Positions 11,831 to 22,865 of a stretch of DNA of 64,000 bases are shown here, in pieces; the stretch's first letter is position 1; every line of letters starts with the position of its first letter. Under the pieces are notes generated by a model. The model saw only the letters and a program-made list of their open reading frames with translations, made no database searches and had not been told where the DNA came from. Source of the stretch: Mycocentrospora acerina (lineage: Eukaryota; Ascomycota; Dothideomycetes; Pleosporales); the NCBI GenBank assembly GCA_022701365.1, contig JAKUHH010000170.1, positions 37,535 through 101,534 on the forward strand, in the 5' to 3' direction. The translations under genes and the position numbers were made by a program.

Positions 11831-12383
11831 TTTCACGCCACGGAAGAAGTTGTAAGGAGAGAGCAGAGATGCAACTCAAAGGATCTGGCACAAGGCAGCA
11901 GCGTTGATGAGACACTAGGCTGATTTCGGTTATATCCATTGTCATTCCCCTCTGCAACAAGGCGTCTAATCTTCTTCTGCAACTATCAACAGAGTGACAA
12001 ATTAGGTTTGATCTTGTGGAAATTTGAGCGCCCTCCAGAAATCTAATGACAAAGACTTTGAATTAAATCTTTTCCCAATTGATAGAGCGCAAGTCTTTTG
12101 CAAATGAAGTGGCGTTAGACGATGCTTCTCTACATCTATTGTGATGCGACAGCCGATTGTTTCGGTGGTTTGAAAACAGAGTGTGGTGTTGATATCTACA
12201 TGACTTTGGTTTACAAGGTTCTGCTTGTGTAGGTAACCACATATGTATTAAACTTTAAGTATTGGGATTGACTACAAAATACGTTTGTGCTTGTATATAT
12301 CCCTGGTGTCACATCCCACACACACACCCCCTATCTCCCTTTCCCTTGTTTACTTTCCTCTTCTGTTACAACAACCCTGATCC
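11831..12383. other. Intergenic between two minus-strand genes
   Basis: About 550 bp forming the promoter/5' flank of the ankyrin gene and the 3' flank of the ribokinase-like gene. A short ACACACAC run lies near 12315. No other feature seen. Confidence 0.6.
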
Positions 12384-13526
12384 TCAGTATCCGGCAGCAC
12401 GGAATTCGGTATCTAGTATCTCTTGCGGTGTTGGAATAGCTTTCATAGATCCGACTCGACTAACGCACAAGCCTGCGGCTTTGATTCCCATCATCATGGC
12501 TGATGCCATGTCTTGCCTGCGGTGAAGCTGCTTTTGGTGAATCAGTTCGACTGCGTAGGCCCCAATGAAAGCATCAGAAGCCCCAGTAGTATCCTTGACA
12601 GGCTCCGGTCCTTGCTCGGCATCGAAGATGTATTGTTGCAGCACGCCAGACCTTGGATCCTTCCTTGATCCAACAGCTCCAAGTTCGGCAATTGTGATAA
12701 CTACACATCTAGCCCCGCGTTCGTGGAAACGTTCACACAAGCCTTGGTAGTGCTGGCGAATTTCAGTCTTTTGGTGAAACCGATTTTTGAAGGGTCTGTC
12801 GTGGAATCCATTCATCTCATCTGCTTGGGCCTCATTGACAATGAAGTGATCAACATCAAATATGTCTTCAGGGACCGCACTTGTCGCTGGTGCAGCATTA
12901 CAAATGGTAATCGCCTCGTATGTCTTTGCCCATGCTAGCGTATGCCGTACTGTCTCTATTGGTATTTCCAGTTGAACAAGTACCGCATCAGGGATAGGAG
13001 TTTGGCTAAGCTTGAGTAAGGGACCCGGTAGGAGTTTTTCATTGGCCATACTAGCAACAACGATTTTGGGTTCACCTTGAGAGTCCACATCAATATGTGC
13101 AAATCCAGTTTTTTCTCCCGAAACGATAGATACGCCGTCGGTATTGACGCCGTTTTTTCTTAATTCAGTCGTGATTGTATGCCCATCATCGCCGAGAGAT
13201 CCAACAGCTCCCACCATGAAGACTCTTATGTCCGGTCCAGACTGGATAGGTTCATCGAGGTACGAATCTCCATGGATCAAAGACGCCAAAGGCAAACTAC
13301 TCAGCCGCGCACAAGCTACAGCTTGATTGACTCCATGCCCTCCTGGTGTTTCGATGGATAATATGGCTTGAACATGGCTTCTCAGTGTAGGATGAATCTC
13401 AATCAGCTTAATAGTATCGATATGAAGAGCACCCACAACAACAACATTGGCAGTCTTAGTACGATAATTATCTATATTAGTGTTACGAGAGATTGAAAAT
13501 GCACTCAGAATCGTGCTTGGTGCCAT
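12384..13526 (-). CDS. PfkB-family carbohydrate kinase, ribokinase-like (380 aa)
   Basis: Single exon with an ATG at 13526 and stop at 12384. The N-terminal strand VVVVGALHIDTIKLIEIHP fits the PfkB opening, followed by the substrate signature GGHGVNQAVACARL near residues 71-84 (GGKGANQAV in classical ribokinases) and, near residue 320, DTTGASDAFIGAYAVEL, the PfkB signature 2 with the anion hole and the catalytic Asp. VVVASMANEKLLP and VLVQLEIP are also family-typical. Ribokinase phosphorylates D-ribose to ribose-5-phosphate with ATP in the cytosol. Two departures from the canonical motifs (GGHG for GGKG, GASD for GAGD) leave the sugar specificity open. An insertion around residues 90-105 (LIHGDSYLDEPIQSGPD) looks lineage-specific. 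Length is somewhat over the usual 300-350. Other PfkB kinases (adenosine, fructose) are less likely given the NQAVA motif. Confidence 0.88.
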   Translation of the reverse strand: MAPSTILSAFSISRNTNIDNYRTKTANVVVVGALHIDTIKLIEIHPTLRSHVQAILSIETPGGHGVNQAVACARLSSLPLASLIHGDSYLDEPIQSGPDIRVFMVGAVGSLGDDGHTITTELRKNGVNTDGVSIVSGEKTGFAHIDVDSQGEPKIVVASMANEKLLPGPLLKLSQTPIPDAVLVQLEIPIETVRHTLAWAKTYEAITICNAAPATSAVPEDIFDVDHFIVNEAQADEMNGFHDRPFKNRFHQKTEIRQHYQGLCERFHERGARCVVITIAELGAVGSRKDPRSGVLQQYIFDAEQGPEPVKDTTGASDAFIGAYAVELIHQKQLHRRQDMASAMMMGIKAAGLCVSRVGSMKAIPTPQEILDTEFRAAGY

Positions 13527-14249
13527 GCTGAGTGAGTAATCTGATGAGTCTCTATCGATCTGTCGAGAGAAAAGCAGTGCTTCAGTGAAATTAACGATTG
13601 GCCGGCGATGGGGCTCACTGTCAACTACCTTGTCGTTAGTTATATGGTGTCAAGTTCTATACTTGCAGATGTTTAGAGCAGGCAACAAGAAGGCAAAGCG
13701 GGGAGGGGAGGTGGATGGAGTATGGCGTACGTACAAACTTGAGCATGCGTGCTGGAGATTGAGAGAACGAATCAGATAAGAACGCAAGTTTGTGGTTAGT
13801 CGCAGAGCCCTGCTAGACCACTCACCTTACCAACCGTCTGTCGTGTAACACTGTGTTCGAGCCAAAGGAATCAACCTGATAGGTCTCATTTGTGTCTCCT
13901 TTGTTTTAATCCGTGGGTCAGCAAGCCATACGCATTGGACAGGAGAGAATTTGAAAGTTTAGTGTGAAGTCTATCATTAAGGTTTCTCAGTCATCATCAG
14001 TCTTGATGAGTAAATACACAACAACTTGGATTTGAGACAATGTTGAACAGGCTATGCGTTACGAGTCCACCTAGATTTAAAATGAATTCATGAATGATGA
14101 GTTTCCTAACTTGATTCCACTTCTTCGTGCGCAAGGTTGTCCTGCTTCGCGAAAGTACCTTGGAAGTATTCGACGACTATCCTCGAATATACGATAAGCC
14201 ACTACATCCAAAGTCACTTGTAGCAGGATGAAGGAAAAATCTGTAAAAA
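13527..14249. other. Intergenic, 5' flank of the ribokinase-like gene
   Basis: About 0.7 kb with no coherent reading frame. It holds the promoter of the minus-strand kinase and the degraded upstream part of the caspase-like relic. Confidence 0.5.
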
Positions 14250-15421
14250 GACTTCGCGCAGCGACCAAAACTTCACGTGCAAGACAAAGCGTTCCTACTT
14301 CTTTGGGACGATGCCTCACACGAACGCGAACGCGATGCTTCGAGTCTCAATACTGTGTTAGAGGAGAGGTTTAGAGTCGAAGTGATGATTTCCTGTATCC
14401 TTATAGGACATGCAATCGAGGCTTTGCAAGCCCAGGTGCAGGAATTCATCAGTTCCTTCCACAGCGAGTCGAGCTTCGCACTTGTCTACTATTCTGGCAA
14501 TACTGATATCACGCATATCCAGCCTATCTGGCGGCTGTAAGCTTAAACGAAGTGTAGTTACTTTACTGATTTTTATCCTAATGTATAGAGACTACAACCT
14601 TCAGCCAGAAGTGGATTGGTTTCCAGTACAAAGTATTTTGGAGGTTTCTTCATCTGACATTGCGCTACTTTTCAATCGCTGGTGTGGCACTACCCCTTCA
14701 GAGAATAAAAGAAGTGAAGGAAACTCGAATTTCTTTGTGTCTTTGATGTACCTAAGCAACGGACGGAGACTTTGGCTGTACCAAGTAGGCTGGCCTCAAA
14801 CGATGCATCCTTTAGGAAGGTACCGCTACAAGCTCGTATGAACACCAATGGAGAGTTTCTCAATATAGGTAGGCTTCATGGAGGGATTTATGGACGGCTT
14901 GGAGATGTACTGGATCCTCACTTCATCGGTCTCTCTTTCTCTCGAAAGTGACCGGTCAAGTATTGACGCATTGCCATTGGGGCGAGTCAACCTCGATATC
15001 AAAGTTAACAAAACGTTGAAAATCCGACAAGCAACATGCGCTGAAGATCTTGGCAGATAGAGCTCCAGCTCAGATTAGAGTATTCAAATTTCTTGGCCGG
15101 ATGGAGGTCAAGGGACGTTTGAACCCATACATCGTGTCCAACCAGATTGACGAAGCAAAGTGGAGCAACCTCACCAAAAAAACTATATCAAGTTGGACAA
15201 AGCTTACCCCTCTTTTCGTCCATGACATTCAATTCAAAGGTTCCATGCGCTTTTCCAGGACGAAAACCAAGAATGAGCAGCTAAATGAGGCCATTCAAAT
15301 AATGAACCGCAATTCCGAGTTTACAACAGCTCTGTCAGCTCGAGATGGTGACTTTCAGAATATTGTTGTAATTTTCATGAGATGGCAGCAAGAAGATTGG
15401 AATGAAGGATACCGCTACTAA
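14250..15421 (+). pseudogene. Decayed caspase-like (peptidase C14 fold) gene
   Basis: Three disjoint frames read as one family in order. Frame A (about 14280-14537) gives AFLLLWDDASHE, then ERFRVEV, then FALVYYSGN, which resembles the start of fungal caspase-like domains, where LIVYYAGHG carries the catalytic His; here HG is replaced. Frame B (about 14590-14745) gives VDWFPVQSILEVSSSDIALL-FNRWCG, the counterpart of the beta strand that ends in the catalytic Cys (FDCCYAG in relatives). Frame C (15050-15421) is a 123-aa tail without recognised motif. Stops and frame changes separate the blocks and no consistent introns repair them, so I call it a pseudogene. Such proteins occur beside fungal NLR/HET-type cell-death genes, but no partner is seen here. 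An expressed multi-exon gene is the main alternative. Confidence 0.5.
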
Positions 15422-16443
15422 CTGTGATTTGAACTAACCAATACTATCGAGAAGTACTTCGACTGCAAGATAAAACCGACATGTGAGATATAAACGAACC
15501 TAAATACACAGCAAGACGCGCAAAACAAGATGTCTCAGGTGCTAAAAAAACCTGACAAATTTTGACTTATTAACAGACAGTCAACTACAATATTCACAGG
15601 AAAACAAGTCCAACCAAGGTGAGAAATCATGTGTTAATGCCAGTCCACTCCAACACCATCCTAGCAATCAATTCGGCGCTGAAGATAAAATAATTTCACA
15701 ATAGGAGAGCTGTGAAGAGTACTTGAAAACTGGCTGGTTTCGCCTGCAACTAGACTCGGATGCCGCCCCCGTGCGAAAATTCTGCGCATGGCATCATCTA
15801 CAGCGCTAAGATGGGACAAATGCCCACCTCCCCAAGGTGACAATATCTACGTCTACCAGAACAAGACCATCAATAACCGGGATTGTTACTTCATCATCCT
15901 CCTCCTCATCCACTATATAAATACAAGAACGCAGAATATCGACTGTGAATCAAACCGACCGCACTTAACTGGCGTATTTTTCTCATTCAAAAATAAAATA
16001 AAATTACCCATAACTTCTCTTTTCTCCGTTGTGGTTGAATTTCATGTGGTGGGTTACAGATCATGGACCTTAACCTGCGTAATAACGACATGGAAGTGAA
16101 ATAGTTAAGGGGAACAGCTCAGTATGATATCATACGTCTACATAAGACTGACTACGCATGTATATGAAGGTCTACCGTCTTGCAAATAGTATGCCTGTGC
16201 GTCGAATAGAGGCGATTCGTACCGTTGTTTTCCTAGCATTAATTGAATAGCCAGCACGTTCAACACAACAAGTACATCATACAGCGCAAACGTCCAATAA
16301 ATATTGAAACAGGTAGCAATGGAAAGATTCATTCAACAATTATTCTACTACATACATTCCTTCACTCCGTTCCCGACATGATCACCTCTATACATCGTAC
16401 ACGCTCCCCGAAAACATCATCACCTTTATTCCACTTCACTGTA
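15422..16443. other. Intergenic, 3' flank of SEC16
   Basis: About 1 kb between the caspase-like relic and the SEC16 stop. AT-richer than coding sequence. No gene recognised; the part next to 16443 is presumably SEC16 3' UTR. Confidence 0.6.
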
Positions 16444-19400
16444 TCACAAAATCTCCACATATCTCCCACCCTTCTTCTTCTTTGCACCCGCCCCCTTCCT
16501 CGGCTGCGGTGCACCCAATAAGTCGTCGATACTGCTCGCATTACTCATACTCGTTCCCGGCCGACTAGGCGGGCCGCCAGATCCCATCAGTGGTGGCATG
16601 AGCATTGGAGGTCTTGGACCCTCAACATCCGACTGGATACCTGGCGTACTTGCTCTCGACGGCGGGCCTCCAATTGGAGGAGGCATGCTCGTACTCCTTG
16701 GAGGCATGGCGCTCGGAGCCAGAGCTCTTGCACCAGGAGGACCCATGCCGGACGAGCTTCTTGGGGCACCTGGAGGTCCGCTGCGTGGCGGTGGAGGCGT
16801 GGCACTGGGTTTACCAGTGTCTGTTGCGCCGCCTTTCTTGTTGACCCATTTCTTGAGATCAGGGTCGTAGTAGAAGCTGTTTTCTTCGCCAAGCTTGGCT
16901 TTGATGGGACCGGGGGCAGCATTAGGATCTTTCTTGAACCAGCCGCCGAACCAGCCCTTCTTGTTGGCGGCGGCATCTTTATCACGCTTTGCGTCCTCTT
17001 CCGCGGCTTTGCGAAATGCATCGTCGGTTTTGCGGTCTGCCTCTGATTTTGACGAGGCTGAGCCGGAGGAAATCTTTAGGGCCGAGGCACGCGAGGCAAG
17101 ATCATCATCATCATCGTCATCCATGAACTGTTTTCGACGGGGTTGCTCGTCTTCTTGCGTGTCCTCATCTGGGTTGTAAGGCTGATAGGACGGTGCCTCG
17201 AAAGAGCTCGTAGGTGGCTCATAACTACCAAAAGACTGGCCTGCTGCTGTTGGAGGCGGAGGATCGTCAAAGCTGGCTTGATGCGGAGTATCATCGAAGC
17301 TTGCCTGGGATGGTTGGTACCCGCCAAATGCTGGCGCTGAAGCTGACTCCACAGGTGGCGTGGACATGTACGGGCTACCGTAAGAGGTCGCAGGTGTACT
17401 GTGCTCTGCTCGGAGCGGTGAGTACGATTGGGTCTTTGCTTGCATGCGCGTACTCTGCGGGCTCAGTATGGGAGGGCTCATCAGTGCAGGTGTGTAAGGC
17501 GTTGCACCTGGAGTTGATGGCGCGTAGCTGTCAGATGCGGCACGTGGGCTGTCAAAGGAATCCATCGAGGGTCGTCCTCCGGGCTCATATCGTGATCGTT
17601 GTTGATCAGAAGATGTTCTTGGTGTATACACGTTGTTAGATGGAGCGTACTTTGAGTTTCCAGGCGCAGCTGGTGGGCCAGTTGGAACACCGTATCCATA
17701 GGCACCATAAAGATCAGCGCTTGATTGCGATGGGGTGATGGCCGGGCTATTGCCAGGAATCTTCGCAAAGGGGCCAACCTCGGTCCCCGCTGTCTTGTTC
17801 GAATTGGCATCCTCATCATCTCCCGCGATGAAGCTATTGAATTTCGAAAGCAAAGAACTGCTGACCTTATCCATACTTGGCTTCGAGATCCACGAAGAAG
17901 AGCCATCTTTTGGAGACTGCGACAGACGTTTGTTGAGCTCGTCTAAACCTGCAATGAAGTTGGCGTTATAGTATGGGGATACCCTGACAGTAGCCTTGAT
18001 AGCGGCAGCAATGGCATCGCAATAGGCTTGCGCTTCGGTTCGGTGGCCATACTCAGCTAGTTGCTGAGCATGTACGAGCTTGTAAATCTGTAGGTGAGGA
18101 ATGATAGACGAAGCTCCTTGAGCAGACAACGAAAGAGCAAATTCGTAAACCTCGGTAAGCAAAATGGGCTCCAAATCTAGTCCAAGATCTAGTGGATTTG
18201 AGTGATGATTGGCGCTGATGAGGACGAGATGAGATTGCGCGTCGTCAACTCCACTGATGTGTGCGATAGAACGAGCAAAGATGTAGCAAACATGGGCGGC
18301 TTCGACTCTGCCGTACTGTACAAGCAACTTTCCGAGCGACAACAAAGCCAAAGCGTCGCCCTCACTGCGATTGTTCAAGATGAGAGCAACCGTCTCGCGC
18401 CATTTGTCCAAGCCTTGTTGAGCGTTCTGTGCGGACCCAGCACCATCTGCACTCACCATCTGGAAGCCAGCACGTGCTGATGCAGGGACAAGCTCGTCAA
18501 TACAATCTTCATGGTTGCCTGCAAATACTTCGTAAAGGACCGCCAGAGCCTGACTGTTGCCACCGACTTTCTTAACCTCTTTGCGGACGAATTCCTGGAC
18601 AACTTGCTTCCATACATCTTTGTTTAATGTAGACGAAAGAAGCATTGCATGACCCCATAACCTTTGATCCACCGCGTGCCAGACAGCCTTCTCGCGGTCA
18701 CCTTTGGTCAGCATCTTTTGTATATCTTCGATGGCTCGAGGGTCAAGGGGCTCTGCTTGAGCGTTCAACGTGTTTGTCCGGGACCGGCCCACGATATCAG
18801 CTGCAGTGGAGAAAGAGGCATCTGCATCTGATGTGTCTGCATGGTGGGGTGACAGTATCTTCTTTACAACGGTTTCTGCGACGGGTCCTTCTAATTGGCC
18901 ATCGTTGTCAACCAAGGCCTGCATGACCTTCCAGAGCAAAGACCTGTCTTCAAGGCGTTTGGATTCATCCTCACTCATCGAATGCTCTAATCCAGGAGAC
19001 TTGAGCTCATTGTCCAAAGCCTCGATCTTGCGGCCAAGCCAAGTGGAAACTTCCTTCTTTTTGCTCTTGGATTTGAGTGGACCGGGAAATTTGACAATCT
19101 CATCAGAAAGAGGAATCACTTCCTTGACACTCTGTATCCTAACCTCACCTGGGCTGCACTTAACCATTGGTGCTGAAGTGCCACCGCCGTAACGTGGAAT
19201 CTGTTTGGGAAAGCTAGTAACAATAGTGCCGCCTAATCCCCATACAAATAGTGGGTGCCCCTTCCATCTCTGAAGCGGATCAGTAGCCGTCTCATCTGAA
19301 GGCACGATACACTCGTAATTCAACGACGCTTGACGCCGGTGAGGAATGGAGTTGACCGTGCTTGAAACTGCTGGCTGTGCGCTGTGAGTTGGAGGTGTTG

Positions 19401-21963
19401 GCATATATCCGTAACCAGCTCCATGTCGGTCCAGACCAGAGAGAGAGCGTGCAGGCTGCTTCATCACTGTGGTAGGTGATTGTGATTGTGATCGCGGTGG
19501 GGCTATTACGCTTGATGGCTGATACTGGGGCGTGTAGTTTGTCTTCTTTCTTGGAGATCCGACCACAGATGATGCAGTACTGTGTGAAGGTGGCGTCTCG
19601 GGACCGTTTGCTGTGGGCGGCCTTGAGCTCATAATGGGTTCTGGCTCTTCAGACTCGCGCACCTCTGCCAATGGACTCCGGAAGGAACTATGTGGTACGC
19701 TATCAGTCGATTGAGAGACATGATGTCCTATAGGCTGTTGGAAGTTTGATTGCGATACAGGCGAAAATTGCTCCTTCTGCTGAGGCATGCTATGAAACGC
19801 CAAAGGACTAGAAGTACGAGGTGCGTAGGGTTGTGAAGCAGGGCGGGGCGGCCCAGTATGTGGCTCAGACGCATAGCGGGCATGAGTCGAACCTTGAGCA
19901 CCTGGCGCAGGCGAATATCTAGAGTTTGCTGGCTGGCCAGACGGTGGTGCGGGTGAGTATCGCGCATTGGCAGCCGGGGCCAAGGATGGAGGAGCAGGCG
20001 AATATCTTGATGATGGCGGTGGCGCAGGCTGGGGTATGGGAAGAGTATTAGCACGTGCGAGGGTAGGTACTGACGGTTGACTTGGAAACATCGGCAGCTG
20101 CTCCGGTTGTTGCAGAGGTGGATTGGTGTTAGCGGAGTCTGGAAGAATTTCATTCCTTAAAGATGACCATGAAGGTGTTCGCTCCTTCGAACCCAACGGA
20201 GGAGGGGCGTGATGAATCGGCGGCTGAGGAGGAGGCAGATTTGGTTGCACAGTGTAGCGAGTAGGAGGCTTAGGCCGAGTGGTTACAGGCAGCTCTGCAA
20301 AGAAGTCATTTGAAGGCGACTTGGCCGGTGCCGCGGGTTTTGGGGGAGGTGGAGGCGCCAATCCTGCCAACTGTGGTTGTATCGCATGGCCTGGGGGAGG
20401 CGGGGATAGGCTTGCAGTAGAAATGTCCGACGGTGGTAATGAACGAGGCGGCGCAGCGTTGGAGACGACGCTGCTACTTCTAGGTGGAGGGGGAGTATTG
20501 GATTGCAAATTTGGTAAAGAGGCTCGAGGTGCTGGCCGTTTTCGAGTAGTCACAATGTCATCAGGGAGATCGTATGGCGAGGCATATCCTCCTTTTGATT
20601 TTGCAAGGAAGCTCTGGGTAGGCTCACCCAATTCAGGTCGAATAGGTTGCTGTTGAGCTGAGGTGGGCTGGCCATAACCATCGTAACGTGGTGTACTATT
20701 TGGTGCTGATTGAAGACCTGGAGCAGCATACTGACTGACAACTGGGGCTGCTGCTAAAATTGTTGCGGTTTGAGGCGCGTATCGATTTGCTATACCCGAT
20801 AACGAACCAGTTGGCTTAGCAGACTGCTCGGTAGGGACGAGAGGCTCATCGTCCAAAAAGCCATCATCGTCGTCCAAATCGAGTACTGGGGCATCCTCGG
20901 TATCAGGTAGGAATTCATCGTCCAGGTCCAGGTCCAGATCCCACTCTGGTTTGGTTTGCGAATCTTCCATGATGTGCGCGCCAGGGCTTTGCACAGTAAA
21001 GTCTGCAGCTTCGATTGTCTGACTTGGGCCACTTCCGAAGAAGTCCTCTTCTTCAGCGGTATTACCCCAATCTATGTCTTGCCCTGTATTTCCGCCGACG
21101 GTAGTATTTCCAATCATGTCATCCCCGACTGTTGTCCCTACGGCTTCAGAGTGGGATGTTTCCAGATGTGTTTCAGCAGGCTGTCCCCCGAGATCAAATG
21201 CATCATCGGGAGCCCCCCAGTCATCGGTTGATGCAGCATCTGCAACCAAAGGTACTCGCTCGCTTTCAGCTATGGCGTCTTCCAGGGCAGTCGTCTCTCC
21301 CTGGTGCTCATAGTTCTCCGCCAGACGCTCCTCGGGCGCAGCCAACTCTGGTTCCTCTTCTGAACTCTCTTCCTCGCTGTTCTCGTCCACCTCCTCATCG
21401 CTAGAGTCAGCCCGAGCTTGCACTGGTGTCTGATCTTGAATGCTAAGCGCTTGTGTAATATTGACCAGCGCCTCGTCTTGTTTGCTGACCGCTCCGAGGG
21501 ATTGCTGTGCCTGGACTTGCTGGGTGTGTGCAGCAATCATGGGGGCGTCATCATCCACAGCGGATTCGTTGTCGTCATCGTCATCGTCGTCGTCTGCAGT
21601 CGAGTCTTCGGAAGAGGAGTCGTCAATGACAACGGGCGTGACGGCTGGCGGCGGGGCAGAGATGGCGGGAGCAATTGTTTTTTCATTTTCATCGTCTGAT
21701 TCCTCATCTGACTCGTCCTCGTCTTCTTCGTCTTCTTCGTCTTCTCCCTCTTCTCCGTCTTCTTCCTCGTCTTCTGCTGATTCCTCGTCCTCTGAAGAGG
21801 ACTCTGGCTTCAATTCTGGCTTGACCTCTATCGGCGCCTTGGCGACTTTTGGAATGGACGTGGAGCTCTCTGGCCTAAAGGCGGGATTCCAAGAGGGTCG
21901 CGACTCAAGAGTGGGGGCAGCGTCTTGCGCATGCAGCTTGTTGGGATCGTCCTGGCGATCCAT
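16444..21963 (-). CDS. SEC16: COPII coat assembly scaffold Sec16 (1839 aa)
   Basis: One continuous frame on the minus strand. The ATG at 21963 (MDRQDDPNKL) is chosen because the upstream extension of the frame only has a TTG. Order of regions: acidic tract of Glu/Asp/Ser at about residues 50-100 and again at 125-215; long Pro/Ser/Gln-rich disordered part including RYSPAPPS repeats near 650-700; the central conserved domain starting near 890 (RWKGHPLFVWGLGG); the helical ACE1-type region from about 1085 (DREKAVWHAVDQRLWGHAML) to about 1400; then a second disordered region and a C-terminal block (WFGGWFKKDPNA, and KKKKGGRYVEIL at the end). Sec16 sits on the cytosolic face of the ER, organises exit sites and binds Sec23/Sec13/Sec31 and Sar1. 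Length fits filamentous fungi (1800-2200 aa). It is divergent from a P4-ATPase gene. Confidence 0.95.
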   Translation of the reverse strand: MDRQDDPNKLHAQDAAPTLESRPSWNPAFRPESSTSIPKVAKAPIEVKPELKPESSSEDEESAEDEEEDGEEGEDEEDEEDEDESDEESDDENEKTIAPAISAPPPAVTPVVIDDSSSEDSTADDDDDDDDNESAVDDDAPMIAAHTQQVQAQQSLGAVSKQDEALVNITQALSIQDQTPVQARADSSDEEVDENSEEESSEEEPELAAPEERLAENYEHQGETTALEDAIAESERVPLVADAASTDDWGAPDDAFDLGGQPAETHLETSHSEAVGTTVGDDMIGNTTVGGNTGQDIDWGNTAEEEDFFGSGPSQTIEAADFTVQSPGAHIMEDSQTKPEWDLDLDLDDEFLPDTEDAPVLDLDDDDGFLDDEPLVPTEQSAKPTGSLSGIANRYAPQTATILAAAPVVSQYAAPGLQSAPNSTPRYDGYGQPTSAQQQPIRPELGEPTQSFLAKSKGGYASPYDLPDDIVTTRKRPAPRASLPNLQSNTPPPPRSSSVVSNAAPPRSLPPSDISTASLSPPPPGHAIQPQLAGLAPPPPPKPAAPAKSPSNDFFAELPVTTRPKPPTRYTVQPNLPPPQPPIHHAPPPLGSKERTPSWSSLRNEILPDSANTNPPLQQPEQLPMFPSQPSVPTLARANTLPIPQPAPPPSSRYSPAPPSLAPAANARYSPAPPSGQPANSRYSPAPGAQGSTHARYASEPHTGPPRPASQPYAPRTSSPLAFHSMPQQKEQFSPVSQSNFQQPIGHHVSQSTDSVPHSSFRSPLAEVRESEEPEPIMSSRPPTANGPETPPSHSTASSVVGSPRKKTNYTPQYQPSSVIAPPRSQSQSPTTVMKQPARSLSGLDRHGAGYGYMPTPPTHSAQPAVSSTVNSIPHRRQASLNYECIVPSDETATDPLQRWKGHPLFVWGLGGTIVTSFPKQIPRYGGGTSAPMVKCSPGEVRIQSVKEVIPLSDEIVKFPGPLKSKSKKKEVSTWLGRKIEALDNELKSPGLEHSMSEDESKRLEDRSLLWKVMQALVDNDGQLEGPVAETVVKKILSPHHADTSDADASFSTAADIVGRSRTNTLNAQAEPLDPRAIEDIQKMLTKGDREKAVWHAVDQRLWGHAMLLSSTLNKDVWKQVVQEFVRKEVKKVGGNSQALAVLYEVFAGNHEDCIDELVPASARAGFQMVSADGAGSAQNAQQGLDKWRETVALILNNRSEGDALALLSLGKLLVQYGRVEAAHVCYIFARSIAHISGVDDAQSHLVLISANHHSNPLDLGLDLEPILLTEVYEFALSLSAQGASSIIPHLQIYKLVHAQQLAEYGHRTEAQAYCDAIAAAIKATVRVSPYYNANFIAGLDELNKRLSQSPKDGSSSWISKPSMDKVSSSLLSKFNSFIAGDDEDANSNKTAGTEVGPFAKIPGNSPAITPSQSSADLYGAYGYGVPTGPPAAPGNSKYAPSNNVYTPRTSSDQQRSRYEPGGRPSMDSFDSPRAASDSYAPSTPGATPYTPALMSPPILSPQSTRMQAKTQSYSPLRAEHSTPATSYGSPYMSTPPVESASAPAFGGYQPSQASFDDTPHQASFDDPPPPTAAGQSFGSYEPPTSSFEAPSYQPYNPDEDTQEDEQPRRKQFMDDDDDDDLASRASALKISSGSASSKSEADRKTDDAFRKAAEEDAKRDKDAAANKKGWFGGWFKKDPNAAPGPIKAKLGEENSFYYDPDLKKWVNKKGGATDTGKPSATPPPPRSGPPGAPRSSSGMGPPGARALAPSAMPPRSTSMPPPIGGPPSRASTPGIQSDVEGPRPPMLMPPLMGSGGPPSRPGTSMSNASSIDDLLGAPQPRKGAGAKKKKGGRYVEIL

Positions 21964-22865
21964 GCTGGGTATTACAACGGCGTTAAAAGGATATATGCGG
22001 GAACTGCGGGGAGCATCAGCGCTGTAGCTGGGTGTGCAATGGTCCAAGAGCGGAACCTCGGGAGCGGTGCCGGGGTTGGATTAGGCATGCGCGTCGTCGC
22101 AACGCACGAGCTGTAGGCTGGTCATGTGGATTGGATTCAAGCGTGTGTCGATGCGTGTGGGAAGGTGCAGTCCAGGCTGGGGCGTAGAGGGAGAGGGGGG
22201 AAGGCGCAATGGAGCCTCATGCTTGGAGTGTGCAAGAGCGCATTGCCAGGGTCCCTCGATACGTCAGTACTCGCGGAAACGTACCTCTACTCTATACTCG
22301 AAGCAGAATGAGAAGCGCTACGCGTCGCGCAAGACAGAGGCCCGTTTCTGGAACAGCAAATGCGCGGGAATCAACAGCAGAGCGCAGGGCAGGGCGGCAT
22401 GGTCGGGGTCGAGGGCGAGGGTGGGCGCGGCAGTGTGGAGTGGAGAGTTATGGCCAGATGTATGGCCAGCTGTTCCTGGCTCGTTTCAGGGCCGCACCGC
22501 CACACGCTCCCGGCAGACAGGGGATGACGTCCCCTCGACGGCTGTGTGTGCAAAGCCACCTGGAGCGGTTTGCCCCGACACGACGCCTTTGTTGGCGTCT
22601 TGTGTTTTATTTGCCTAGGACTGGCGTGCCTGCATCCCACTTGCGCTGCCCACGACGACGTCTGAGCAAGCCGTGTGGCCGCCCCGAACGCCCCGTCCAT
22701 AGCCGCCTGCATCGCCGCGGACCCCCGAAGGCACCCTCTGTGACCACGCACGCGCAGAACACACACACGCACACACATACAGGCGCACACGCCCGTCTGC
22801 ACACGGTAGCTGCACGACACACGCTACAGCTCCATCTTGCCTTGCACCACCCCGCCCCATGAGCC
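21964..22865. promoter_or_regulatory. Divergent promoter between SEC16 and the NEO1-like gene
   Basis: 902 bp separate the two start codons, and the genes are transcribed away from each other. The stretch is GC-rich and contains an imperfect (AC)n run at about 22759-22795, close to the flippase start. Frames open across it on both strands show no family similarity. Co-regulation of the two trafficking genes is inference. Confidence 0.6.

Noticed and set aside
21964..22047. N-terminal extension of Sec16 by 28 residues from a TTG
   Set aside because: A non-ATG start is unlikely; the ATG at 21963 is the first Met in frame and gives a sensible acidic N-terminus.
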